Shown piece after piece: positions 16,817 to 24,149 of a stretch of 64,000 nucleotides of DNA. A program made the translations under genes and the position numbers. Positions within the stretch are counted from its first letter, which is position 1. Every line of letters begins with the position of its first letter. The DNA comes from JAWLHU01 sp041690255 (GTDB taxonomy: Bacteria; Bacillota; Sulfobacillia; Symbiobacteriales; Symbiobacteriaceae), in assembly GCA_041690255.1 (NCBI GenBank), contig JAWLHU010000004.1, positions 1 through 64,000 on the forward strand, in the 5' to 3' direction. Under the pieces are notes generated by a model that ran no database searches, was not told where the DNA came from, and saw only the letters and a list, made by a program, of their open reading frames with translations.

Positions 16817-18130
16817 ATGGACCGGCTCCTGATTCAGGGGGGCACCGTGATCACCGTAACGGGCCGCGACGATGTGTACGAGAACGGCGTGGTCCTGATT
16901 GAGGATGGGCGGATCCGGTACGCCGGCCCGCGGGAGGACGCCCCTCCCATCGATGCATCCGTAAAGACATTGGACGCGACCGGCAGGGTCGTCATGCCCG
17001 GCATCATCAACACCCACTGCCACGCCGCCATGACCCTGCTGCGGGGCTACGCCGATGACATGCAGCTGATGCCCTGGCTCGAGAGCAAGATCTGGCCGGC
17101 CGAGGCCCGCATGTCGCCCGATGATATCTACTGGGGCACCGCCCTCGGGGCCTACGAGATGCTTTCCGGCGGCATTACCACCTTCCTCGACATGTACTTC
17201 CACGCCGACCATGTGGCCAAGGCGATTCAGGATACCGGGATCCGCGGGGTGATCGCCCGCGGGATCATTGCGGTGGGCGGCCCGGGCGAGGCGGCCCAGC
17301 GGATGAGCGAGACCCGGGACTCCTTCCGCCGCTGGAACGGCAAGGCGGATGGGCGGATCTCCTTCATGGTGGGCCCGCACGCCCCCTACACCTGCCCACC
17401 CGATACGCTGTTGGCCACCGCCGAGCTGGCGGACGAGCTGGGGGTCGGCATCCACATTCACCTGTCGGAGACCGCCGGCGAGGTGGATGCTGCCTGGGAG
17501 AACTGGAACGCCTCCCCGATCCAGCATGTCTACAACCTGGGGCTGATGAAGAACCGGCACGTAGTCGCCGCCCACTGTGTCCACGCCAGCGATGACGACA
17601 TTGCGATCCTGGCCGAAACCGGCACCGGGGTCTGCCACTGCCCGGTCTCCAACCTGAAGCTGGCCTCGGGCCGGACCCCGATCGTGGCGATGCGCCGGCA
17701 GGGTGTCCATGTGGGTTTCGGGACCGACGGTGCGGCCTCGGAGAACCTGCTGCATATCCTCGGCTCGGAGATGCGGATCGGCGCCATTCAGGCGAAGGAG
17801 TTGGAGGGGGACCCCTCGATCTACACCGCCTATGACGCCGTGGAGATGGCGACGATCGAGGCCGCACGGGTCCTGGGCATGGCGGATGAGATCGGCTCGC
17901 TCCAGCCGGGCAAGAAGGCGGATATCATCCTGATCGATATGGAGAAGCCCCACATGGTGCCCAACCACGATCCGTTCGGCCTGATCGCCTACTCGGCCCT
18001 GCCGGGCGATGTGACCCATACCTTTGTGGATGGCAGGCTGGTCTATGAGAAGGGCCGCCTGCTGATGACGGATGGGCGCGAGATCATGGCGAAGTCCCGG
18101 GAGGCGGCGCTGCGGATTGTCCGCGGGTAG
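16817..18130 (+). CDS. mtaD: 5-methylthioadenosine/S-adenosylhomocysteine deaminase
   Basis: 437 residues, amidohydrolase superfamily. Metal ligands: NTHCHAAM (HxH), HIHLSETAGE (His), AAHCVHAS (His) and GTDGAAS (Asp). With the N-terminal GGTVITV and C-terminal GKKADIILID small domain, this matches MtaD/TM0936-type enzymes, which deaminate MTA, SAH and adenosine to the inosyl compounds. The ATG at 16817 follows GAGGGGGAG; the upstream extension of the frame crosses the repeat tract and is not coding. Own promoter and terminator. It sits 8 kb from the phosphorylase and hydrolase that could use its products. Confidence 0.92.
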   Translation: MDRLLIQGGTVITVTGRDDVYENGVVLIEDGRIRYAGPREDAPPIDASVKTLDATGRVVMPGIINTHCHAAMTLLRGYADDMQLMPWLESKIWPAEARMSPDDIYWGTALGAYEMLSGGITTFLDMYFHADHVAKAIQDTGIRGVIARGIIAVGGPGEAAQRMSETRDSFRRWNGKADGRISFMVGPHAPYTCPPDTLLATAELADELGVGIHIHLSETAGEVDAAWENWNASPIQHVYNLGLMKNRHVVAAHCVHASDDDIAILAETGTGVCHCPVSNLKLASGRTPIVAMRRQGVHVGFGTDGAASENLLHILGSEMRIGAIQAKELEGDPSIYTAYDAVEMATIEAARVLGMADEIGSLQPGKKADIILIDMEKPHMVPNHDPFGLIAYSALPGDVTHTFVDGRLVYEKGRLLMTDGREIMAKSREAALRIVRG

Positions 18131-18147
18131 TGCGTGAACGAAGTGAA

Positions 18148-18188
18148 GGGCCCGTACCCCATCTCTCCGGGGTACGGGCCCTTTTCTT
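18148..18188 (+). terminator. Rho-independent terminator of mtaD
   Basis: GGGCCCGTACCCC (18148-18160) pairs perfectly with GGGGTACGGGCCC (18169-18181), followed by TTTTCTT. Confidence 0.9.
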
Positions 18189-18191
18189 GTC

Positions 18192-20057
18192 TTAGATGGT
18201 GAAGCGTCGGACCTGTTCCTGAAGTTCCTGTGCGGTCTGCGCCAGTCCCTGCGCCGAGGAGGCGACCTGCTCCGAGGAGGCGGTCAGTTCTTCGATCGAG
18301 GCGGAGACCTCCTCCGCCGAGGCGGCGTTCTCCTGGGAGACGCGGGCGATGCGATGCATGCCCTCGGTCACCTCGGCGGCGCCTGCGGCCATCTCCTCCG
18401 TTGCGGCGCTGCTTTCCTCGGTCAGGGCCGCCACATCGTTGAAGGTTTGTACCGCCTGGGCAGAGACCTGCTTGACCTGCTGCGCCGCTCGGGCGATCCC
18501 TTCCATGGCTCCGGCTGCCCGCTGGATCTCCGCAAGGATCTCCTGGAGGGCCTGGCCGGCCTCCGAGGCGAGCTGGTTCCCGACGGCGACCCGCTCCGTC
18601 CCGGCGTTCATCGCCTTGACCGCATCGGCCGTGGCGGTCTGAATGCTGCCGATCAGCCCGGTGATCTCCCGGGTGGATGTCGCCGACCGCTCCGCCAGTT
18701 TCCGCACCTCCTCGGCCACGACGGCAAAGCCTCGCCCGTGCTCGCCGGCCCGGGCCGCCTCAATCGCAGCATTCAGGGCGAGCAGGTTGGTCTGCCCGGC
18801 CAGGTCAGCGATCGCATCGGTAATGGCTCCGATCCGGCCCGAGAGAGCCTCCAACTCCGTGATCCGCTCAGCGGAATGGATCACGGCGGCCCCGATCTCC
18901 TGGATCTCGTCCAGGGTCCGCTCAACTACCCCTGCCCCCGCCTGGGCCCGCTGTGCGGCTGCCCCGGCCATCCGGGCGGTATCGGTGGCGCCCGCGGCCA
19001 TGCCGTCAAGCTCTTCAGCCATCTGGTTCAGGTGTGCGGCGGCGTCCTGGACCTCCGCGGCGGACTTGCCGGCGCCATCGGCAATCTGCTGGATCGACGC
19101 TCGCAGCTGGTTGACGGCGGCATTCACCTCGGCGGTCGCGTGGGACTGTTCGGAGGCGCCCGCCGCCACCTGGCTGATCGCCTGAGCGGAGCCGCCGGCG
19201 GCCTGAGCAGCGGCGACCGATGCCTCTGAGAGCTGCCCGGAGACGGAGAGGATCGCCTCGGCATTTTGGCTGACTCGCTGCAGCACGCTGCGCAGATTGG
19301 CCGTCATTTCATTAAAGCCGTGGGTGACAGCACCGATCTCATCGGTCGTGGTGACCGCCAGGGGCTCGACGGTCAGATCTCCGGCGGCGATCTTGGCAAC
19401 GGCCCCGGCCAGCCGCATGAGGGGCTTGACCAGTGTCCGGGCGACCACCAGGGCGACCAGCACGCCCGCGACCACCGCGAATCCGGTCACGCTGAAGATG
19501 ATTGCCTGCATGCGACCCGTGTTCTCCTGGGCCTCCACGAGACCAGCGGCGGCGTTCTCGTTCAACTGCTCTACCAGGGCGGTGGCGGCCTGGGTCATAT
19601 GATCGAGAATGGGACCGGCCTCGGACTGGAGGATGGCGCCGGCCTCGCTCCCGCTGCCAACCTGGACCTGGGTCTTGATCTTCTCCACAGCGGCACGGTA
19701 GCTGATCTGGTCGGCCCGAATGGCCTCCAGTTGCTCTCGGGTCGACTGTACCGCCGCCGTTTCGATCAGGTGGTCCAGTCTGGCATTCAGCTGTTGGCCG
19801 GCCGCCTCCAGTTCGGTGACGTCCTCCTGTCTGCCAAAGAGGATGTAATTTCGTATGGCGGTGGCTTGGCGCAGCATCTCGGTCTGGATCTCCTGGGCAC
19901 CCTGGGCCAACTCGGAGCGGCGGGATAGGGTCCCCAGCGCGGTCAGAACGTCATCGCTCGCGAAGTAGGAGAGACCGCCGACGGTGGCCAGGAGGAGGAT
20001 CAACAGGACGGGTGCGGCGAGTAGCTTGGACGAGATGCCGAAACGAATACGACGCAT
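18192..20057 (-). CDS. Methyl-accepting chemotaxis protein
   Basis: 621 residues: membrane helix at about 12-32, an extracellular all-helical sensor domain (four-helix-bundle type, about 33-184), second helix at 185-207, HAMP domain to about 260, then a long cytoplasmic signalling coiled coil with the conserved hairpin VVAEEVRKLAERSATSTREI. It would control CheA activity in response to a small ligand. The start at 20057 (MRRIRFGISSKLL) is chosen because the membrane helix follows at once; a longer frame runs back through the riboswitch and terminator and cannot be coding. Expression is probably controlled by the upstream cyclic-di-GMP riboswitch. Confidence 0.94.
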   Translation of the reverse strand: MRRIRFGISSKLLAAPVLLILLLATVGGLSYFASDDVLTALGTLSRRSELAQGAQEIQTEMLRQATAIRNYILFGRQEDVTELEAAGQQLNARLDHLIETAAVQSTREQLEAIRADQISYRAAVEKIKTQVQVGSGSEAGAILQSEAGPILDHMTQAATALVEQLNENAAAGLVEAQENTGRMQAIIFSVTGFAVVAGVLVALVVARTLVKPLMRLAGAVAKIAAGDLTVEPLAVTTTDEIGAVTHGFNEMTANLRSVLQRVSQNAEAILSVSGQLSEASVAAAQAAGGSAQAISQVAAGASEQSHATAEVNAAVNQLRASIQQIADGAGKSAAEVQDAAAHLNQMAEELDGMAAGATDTARMAGAAAQRAQAGAGVVERTLDEIQEIGAAVIHSAERITELEALSGRIGAITDAIADLAGQTNLLALNAAIEAARAGEHGRGFAVVAEEVRKLAERSATSTREITGLIGSIQTATADAVKAMNAGTERVAVGNQLASEAGQALQEILAEIQRAAGAMEGIARAAQQVKQVSAQAVQTFNDVAALTEESSAATEEMAAGAAEVTEGMHRIARVSQENAASAEEVSASIEELTASSEQVASSAQGLAQTAQELQEQVRRFTI

Positions 20058-20100
20058 GGCTAATAAGGGCCCCCTTCGTCTGGGTTTTGTTATGAACAAT

Positions 20101-20133
20101 GTAAAAAGCACCCTCCTGAGCCCAGGAGGGTGC
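20101..20133 (-). terminator. Riboswitch-linked intrinsic terminator
   Basis: On the minus strand GCACCCTCCTG pairs with CAGGAGGGTGC (11 bp, 4-base loop), followed by TTTTT. It lies between the cyclic-di-GMP aptamer and the chemoreceptor start, so it is placed to act as the expression platform. Confidence 0.88.
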
Positions 20134-20156
20134 AAGTCCCCGCAGACTCTTTGAGT

Positions 20157-20238
20157 GGCAGCCCGGCTGGCATGGGGGTGGAATCCCCTGTAGCCCCGCA
20201 GCTTTGCGACCCCGCCTTTTGGCGGGTGTGCCCTGATC
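20157..20238 (-). ncRNA. Cyclic-di-GMP-I (GEMM-I) riboswitch aptamer
   Basis: Read on the minus strand, the segment shows the class I order: GGGCACACC, a short stem CGCC-AAAA-GGCG with a tetraloop, then TCGCAAAGCTGCGGGGCTACAG, a second stem GGGG-ATTCCA-CCCC, and ATGCCAGCCGGGCTGCC. The unpaired CGCAAAGC and CUA elements and the closing GCCGGGCUGCC are the strongly conserved GEMM-I parts. The tetraloop AAAA differs from the usual GNRA, which may weaken docking. It is followed by a terminator, then the chemoreceptor gene. Direction of control (on or off) cannot be read with certainty. Confidence 0.88.
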
Positions 20239-20438
20239 ACTTGTAGGGGGTGCTTGTCGTGAGGTTGACTTTACCACATCTGGCCGGAGGCCAGGGGCCA
20301 TTATGGGAAGCTTTGACCATAATTGGCCCTGATGTGCGTTCCGGGTCAGGGCCGAAAGGTACGCCGCCTGCGACCAATGCCCTACTGCAACCGCTCACCG
20401 ACGGAGGCCGTCCGAAGAAGGAGAGAGGTGAAGACCGC
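20239..20438. other. Divergent leader region with an inverted repeat
   Basis: GGGCCATTATGG (20296-20307) and CCATAATTGGCCC (20318-20330) form an imperfect inverted repeat about 35 bases long, which could be an operator or an RNA hairpin. GC-rich, structured-looking sequence follows up to the small ORF at 20439. I cannot match it to a known riboswitch. Confidence 0.35.
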
Positions 20439-20504
20439 ATGGCGAAACCACGCTCGTCGCGCCTGTCCCCTGCTCTTCTGGTCCTGCTGCTCACGGCGAC
20501 CTGA
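20439..20504 (+). pseudogene. Orphan signal-peptide-like mini ORF (possible truncated gene)
   Basis: An ATG preceded by GGAGAGAGGTG encodes 21 residues (MAKPRSSRLSPALLVLLLTAT) and stops. The string looks like the first part of a secretion signal. The good ribosome binding site and the abrupt end suggest a truncated secreted-protein gene, or a real leader peptide of the unassigned structured region before it. Confidence 0.3.
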
Positions 20505-20524
20505 TGCTCTACGATGAACCCTGA

Positions 20525-21379
20525 TCATCCGCCCCAGAGGTCGGTGTGGATGCCGGGATGCTGGAGGGACGGCAGCGGCATCATCGACGGGTCGGGCTCG
20601 ATCTGGGCCAGAAACTCCGCCACCAGGTCGGCAAAGGCGACCGGGAAGCGGGAGGGGACCCGGTGATCACAGTGCTGCACGAAGACCGAGCGGGCGTCGC
20701 AGAGGCCGCGCCGGAGGATCCGGTAGTACTCGTGCATGGGATCGTCCTTCTCGCCATAGACAAGCAGTGCGGGCTGACGGATCTCCCCGAGCCGGGGGGT
20801 GAAGTTGGCCCGCATCGATTCACTCAGGAGGCATGCCAGTGAGGCCGGCCGGACGTGCGTCGCTTCGGGCATCATCAACCGGGCGTGTTCGGGTCCGACG
20901 GCGTTCGTGCTGGCAATGGATCGACCCACCAGGGCGGCCATGCCGGCCTGCGTGGCGGCGAGCCCGAGGCCGATCTTCGTCCGCAGGTGTACCGTGGAGC
21001 ACTCGGAGAAGGAGCCGACCAGGATCAGGCCGCTGTAGAGATCCGGGTTGTCGAGGACGGCCTGCAGTGCGACGGAGCCCCCGGTGGAGAAGCCGACAAG
21101 GACCGGCTTCTGATCGAGGGGCGAGGGGAGGTTCGAGGCCAGGTCGAGGCGCCGGACCAGCATGTCCAGGTCGGCGGCGAGGTCGGGAAAGCTCCAGGGG
21201 GTGTCGCCAAGCCCGGAGCGGCCGTGACCGCGCAGGTCCACGCTCAAGCACCGGCAGCTCTTCGAGAGCCGGTCGACGACGGGGCGCCAGTAGAGCTGGC
21301 TGACGGCGGGGCAATGGATCAGGATGACCGGGCGCCCGGCGCCGGCCTCTTCGTAGTAGAGATGTCTGATGTACGGCAT
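20525..21379 (-). CDS. Alpha/beta-fold hydrolase
   Basis: 284 residues with the full alpha/beta hydrolase pattern: HCPAVSQLYWRPVVDRL (oxyanion region), DLRGHGRSG, nucleophile elbow GFSTGGS (Ser at about 99), acid in YGEKDDP, and His in QHCDHRVPSRFP. Cytosolic, no signal peptide. Substrate unknown. Four bases separate it from the ion-channel gene upstream on the same strand, so they are co-transcribed. Confidence 0.85.
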   Translation of the reverse strand: MPYIRHLYYEEAGAGRPVILIHCPAVSQLYWRPVVDRLSKSCRCLSVDLRGHGRSGLGDTPWSFPDLAADLDMLVRRLDLASNLPSPLDQKPVLVGFSTGGSVALQAVLDNPDLYSGLILVGSFSECSTVHLRTKIGLGLAATQAGMAALVGRSIASTNAVGPEHARLMMPEATHVRPASLACLLSESMRANFTPRLGEIRQPALLVYGEKDDPMHEYYRILRRGLCDARSVFVQHCDHRVPSRFPVAFADLVAEFLAQIEPDPSMMPLPSLQHPGIHTDLWGG

Positions 21380-21383
21380 GGAC

Positions 21384-21944
21384 CTATTCTTCCCGGAGCC
21401 GGTGAAAAAGTGCCGCGAAAAGGATGGTCGCGTAGATCAATCCGCAGAGGCTGGTCAGCATGGCCAGCAACTTGCCCAGGGCGGTGGCGGGCAGGACGTC
21501 GCCAAAGCCGCCGGAGGCGAAGGTGAGCAGGGTGAAGTAGGCGACATCGAGCAGGGAGGCGTGCCCGCCCCGCCACTGGAAGGTGGCTGGGTAGGCCAGG
21601 AAGGCGGAGATGTTAAGCAGCACCAGGTTCGAGAGGGCGTTCACCAGCCAGATCCCGCAGATCCGGACCTGCTCTACCGCCGTCAGCCGCCGGGCCGGAG
21701 CGGCCAGCAGTTGGTAGACCCCGCTGTAGCTCTCCCAGAGGCCGACGAGACAGGCGGTGGCGACGAGCCCGAAGGGCCAGATCGGCTGGACGTCGAGGGC
21801 GAGGACCAGGAGGAGCAGGGCCATGAGAGCCAGGAGCGCCGGGCGGATCAGGGTGTGCTGGAGCGGGTCGGTCTGGCTCCGCCCGAGCCAGAAGATCGTC
21901 GTCAGAAGACCACCGGTGGCGGTCAGGAGGATCAGGTGACTCAT
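21384..21944 (-). CDS. Two-pore-helix ion channel family membrane protein
   Basis: 186 residues, about six hydrophobic segments, ending with the pore module (Ion_trans_2 pattern): a helix, the filter region TLLTFASGGFGDVLP, and a final helix. Potassium channels usually read T-x-G-Y-G-D. Here the filter is SGGFGD, so selectivity may differ. Likely cytoplasmic-membrane cation channel. ATG at 21944. Co-transcribed with the alpha/beta hydrolase. Confidence 0.75.
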   Translation of the reverse strand: MSHLILLTATGGLLTTIFWLGRSQTDPLQHTLIRPALLALMALLLLVLALDVQPIWPFGLVATACLVGLWESYSGVYQLLAAPARRLTAVEQVRICGIWLVNALSNLVLLNISAFLAYPATFQWRGGHASLLDVAYFTLLTFASGGFGDVLPATALGKLLAMLTSLCGLIYATILFAALFHRLREE

Positions 21945-22052
21945 GTGGCGGCCACCCCCGCCATCAACCTACGCTGCGGGGAGGATGATTCATGCCGCCT
22001 GGAATAGCGCCTCATCGCCCTGAATATCCGGTAAGGGACAGGGGGTAGGGTG

Positions 22053-23048
22053 ATGCGGAGCAGGGCGGAGTTCCTGATTGACGTGCGCCACCAGGTCTAT
22101 GGGATGCTACTGGCGCTGGGCATGGCGAGTCTTTTCGGCCTGCTCTTCTCGGACCTGCGGATGACCATGAGCGCCGGCGCCGTCGCCGCCACCGGTGACC
22201 GGTCCACCCAACTGGCACCGCTGACACAGGGCGTCTCGATGGATGGGTTCGGCGCCTGGTCGCCCGATGGCAAGCGGATCGCTTTCATGCGCGACGGGCA
22301 GATCCTCCTGACCGATCCATCGGGAAAGCGGGTCAGGCCGCTGACCAGCCAGCCCGAGCACTGGGACGCGGCCCCGGCGTGGCGCCCCGATGGCAAGGCG
22401 ATCGCCTTCGTGCGGACCGCCATGCAGGGCGAGAAGTCCCAGATCATGCTGGTGGAGCCCGACGGCAAGGGGGCACCGGTCTCCCTGGTCAGTGAGCCGG
22501 CCCAGATCGGCTACCTCGCCTGGAGCCCGGACGGCGAAGGGATCTACTACAGCACGAAGCAGGAGATCGTCCGGGCGCCGGCGACGGGCGGAAAGCGGAC
22601 GGTGCTCTTCCATCTGCCGGGGGCGTGGGAGGCGCTTTCGGGCGGGCTGGCGGTCAGTCCGGACGGCAGGCAACTCCTCTTCGGGGCCGGCCCCCGCACG
22701 GAGCGAGGGGTCCAGTATGAGATCTGGCGGATGCCCGCCGAAGGTGGAAAGCCGGTTCAGGTCACCCGGCAGGGCGGGATCATGCCCGGCTACCATCCGA
22801 CGGGGCAGCGGATTGCCTTCCGCAACCCGCGCCAGGGGACGGGGATCTACCTGATCGACCTGGCTCGCGCTGAGCAGCGGCAGATCGTGCCCGATGAGCC
22901 GAAGGCGATGTACTTTCACCCGGCCTTCTCACCTGACGGCCGGCAACTGCTGCTCTCCCGCCTGTTGCTGGAGCCGGCTCCGACCCGGGGGCACGGCTTC
23001 ACATCCCACCTCTACCTGCATACCCTGCAAGGGTCAGGAGGGGATTGA
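22053..23048 (+). CDS. TolB-like beta-propeller protein with N-terminal membrane anchor
   Basis: 331 residues. One membrane helix (about 15-36), then PD40/WD40-like propeller repeats with AWSPDGKRIAF, AWRPDGKAIAF, AWSPDGEGIYY, AVSPDGRQLLF and AFSPDGRQLLL. The propeller is predicted to lie outside the membrane. The start may be the ATG at 22053 or the adjoining GTG at 22050; AGGGGGTAGGG precedes both. TolB-type propellers are usually protein-binding. There is no Tol-Pal system here, so the role is unknown. Two bases separate it from the next gene. Confidence 0.82.
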   Translation: MRSRAEFLIDVRHQVYGMLLALGMASLFGLLFSDLRMTMSAGAVAATGDRSTQLAPLTQGVSMDGFGAWSPDGKRIAFMRDGQILLTDPSGKRVRPLTSQPEHWDAAPAWRPDGKAIAFVRTAMQGEKSQIMLVEPDGKGAPVSLVSEPAQIGYLAWSPDGEGIYYSTKQEIVRAPATGGKRTVLFHLPGAWEALSGGLAVSPDGRQLLFGAGPRTERGVQYEIWRMPAEGGKPVQVTRQGGIMPGYHPTGQRIAFRNPRQGTGIYLIDLARAEQRQIVPDEPKAMYFHPAFSPDGRQLLLSRLLLEPAPTRGHGFTSHLYLHTLQGSGGD

Positions 23049-23050
23049 GC

Positions 23051-23401
23051 ATGAGTGATCTGTACGCCCACGCCCGAGCCCTGGTCCGATCCCTGCGGGA
23101 GAGCCCGGAGTGGCAGCGCATGCACCGGCTGGCCGGCACCGTGCGGGGCGACTCTGGGAGCGAGCAGTTGCTGTCAACCTTTCGCCTGCGGCAGTTGGAG
23201 GCGCAGGCGCTTGCGCTGCAGGGCGAGCGGCCGGGTGCGGAGGCACAGGCGGCGCTGCAACAACTGGTCCGGCAGGTCCAGGCGCACGGCACGTTGAGGC
23301 CTTACCTGGAAGCGGAGCAGGCGTATGGGAAGGTGTTGCAGGAGGTGCAGCAGATCCTGGCCGAGGTCTTCCAGCCGGAGGTGCCGGGGGCGGTCAAGTA
23401 G
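23051..23401 (+). CDS. YlbF/YmcA-family protein (copy 1)
   Basis: 116 residues, predicted all-helical (Com_YlbF pattern): MSDLYAHARALVRSLRESPEW, a central FRLRQLEAQALALQGE helix, and a C-terminal EAEQAYGKVLQEVQQILAEVF. In Bacillus, YlbF and YmcA with YaaT form the Y-complex that modulates RNase Y and Spo0A-dependent development. The start at 23051 has AGGAGGGG in front. It is followed 86 bases later by a paralogue. Confidence 0.8.
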   Translation: MSDLYAHARALVRSLRESPEWQRMHRLAGTVRGDSGSEQLLSTFRLRQLEAQALALQGERPGAEAQAALQQLVRQVQAHGTLRPYLEAEQAYGKVLQEVQQILAEVFQPEVPGAVK

Positions 23402-23487
23402 TCCCGTCCAGCATCCTTTGTGGAAGGGAACTCTCCCAGATTGGCGAAAATACCTGGGAGAATTGACCACGGAGGTGCTGCATACCT

Positions 23488-23835
23488 ATGGTAAACGTTC
23501 ATGACTACGCCCACAGCCTGGCGCGCGCCCTGAAGGAGAGCCAGGAGCACCAAGCCTTCCTCGCCGCCAAGAGCCGGATCGCCGGCAAGTCGAAGGCCGA
23601 GCAGATGATCGCCGACTTCCACAAGCGGCAGATGGAGCTTCAGGCCCAGGTGCTGCAGGGCAAGGAGCTGACGGCAGAGCAGCAGGAGGGGCTTCAGCGG
23701 CTTTACAGCGTCCTGGCGCAAGATGCCGATATCCGGGACTACCTGGCCGCCGAACAGCGGCTCGGGACGCTCCTGAGCGACGTCTACAAGATCATCGGCG
23801 AGGCGGTTGAGATCGATCTTCCCTTCGCCCAGTAG
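23488..23835 (+). CDS. YlbF/YmcA-family protein (copy 2)
   Basis: 115 residues, same family as the gene before: MVNVHDYAHSLARALKESQEH, then DFHKRQMELQAQVLQGKELTAEQQ and YLAAEQRLGTLLSDVYKIIGEA. CGGAGGTG precedes the ATG. The two copies align end to end but share only part of their residues, so the duplication is old. The pair could form a heteromer like Bacillus YlbF-YmcA; this is inference. Confidence 0.85.
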   Translation: MVNVHDYAHSLARALKESQEHQAFLAAKSRIAGKSKAEQMIADFHKRQMELQAQVLQGKELTAEQQEGLQRLYSVLAQDADIRDYLAAEQRLGTLLSDVYKIIGEAVEIDLPFAQ

Positions 23836-23894
23836 CGGTGGGATAGATCCGGCCTCGAATTCGAACACTTATCTCCGGAAGGAGGTAGGTAGCC

Positions 23895-24092
23895 ATGTGG
23901 CTTGCGCGGAGCCTGGTCTTGATTGGCGCCCTCAACTGGGGGCTTATCGGCCTGTTCCAGTTCGATCTTGTCGCAGCCCTCTTTGGCGGGCAGACGTCGA
24001 TGCTCTCGCGGATTGTCTACAGCCTGGTCGGTGTCTCGGCCATCGCCATGCTGATCGGCCTGCTCGGGCGGCGCACTCCCGAGCGGACGTAG
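23895..24092 (+). CDS. DUF378 small membrane protein
   Basis: 65 residues, two membrane helices, with the DUF378 signature ALNWGLIGLFQFDLVAALFGG and a second helix RIVYSLVGVSAIAMLIGLL. Function unknown. A strong GGAAGGAGG precedes the ATG. A terminator follows. Confidence 0.88.
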   Translation: MWLARSLVLIGALNWGLIGLFQFDLVAALFGGQTSMLSRIVYSLVGVSAIAMLIGLLGRRTPERT

Positions 24093-24107
24093 ACCGGTCT
24101 CAGTGCA

Positions 24108-24143
24108 AAGGAGCCGCACCAGCGAGTAACTGGGCGGCTCCTT
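24108..24143. terminator. Bidirectional terminator between convergent genes
   Basis: AAGGAGCCGC (24108-24117) pairs with GCGGCTCCTT (24134-24143). It lies between the DUF378 gene and the convergent comB gene. Confidence 0.75.
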
Positions 24144-24149
24144 CGTGCG

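Noticed and set aside
16715..18019. Minus-strand 434-residue open frame opposite mtaD
   Set aside because: Antisense shadow; the deaminase on the plus strand has all metal ligands, promoter and terminator.
20281..20438. Second known-class riboswitch (fluoride, ZTP, glycine or Mn types considered)
   Set aside because: Individual short motifs look suggestive but none of the conserved cores appears in the right order.
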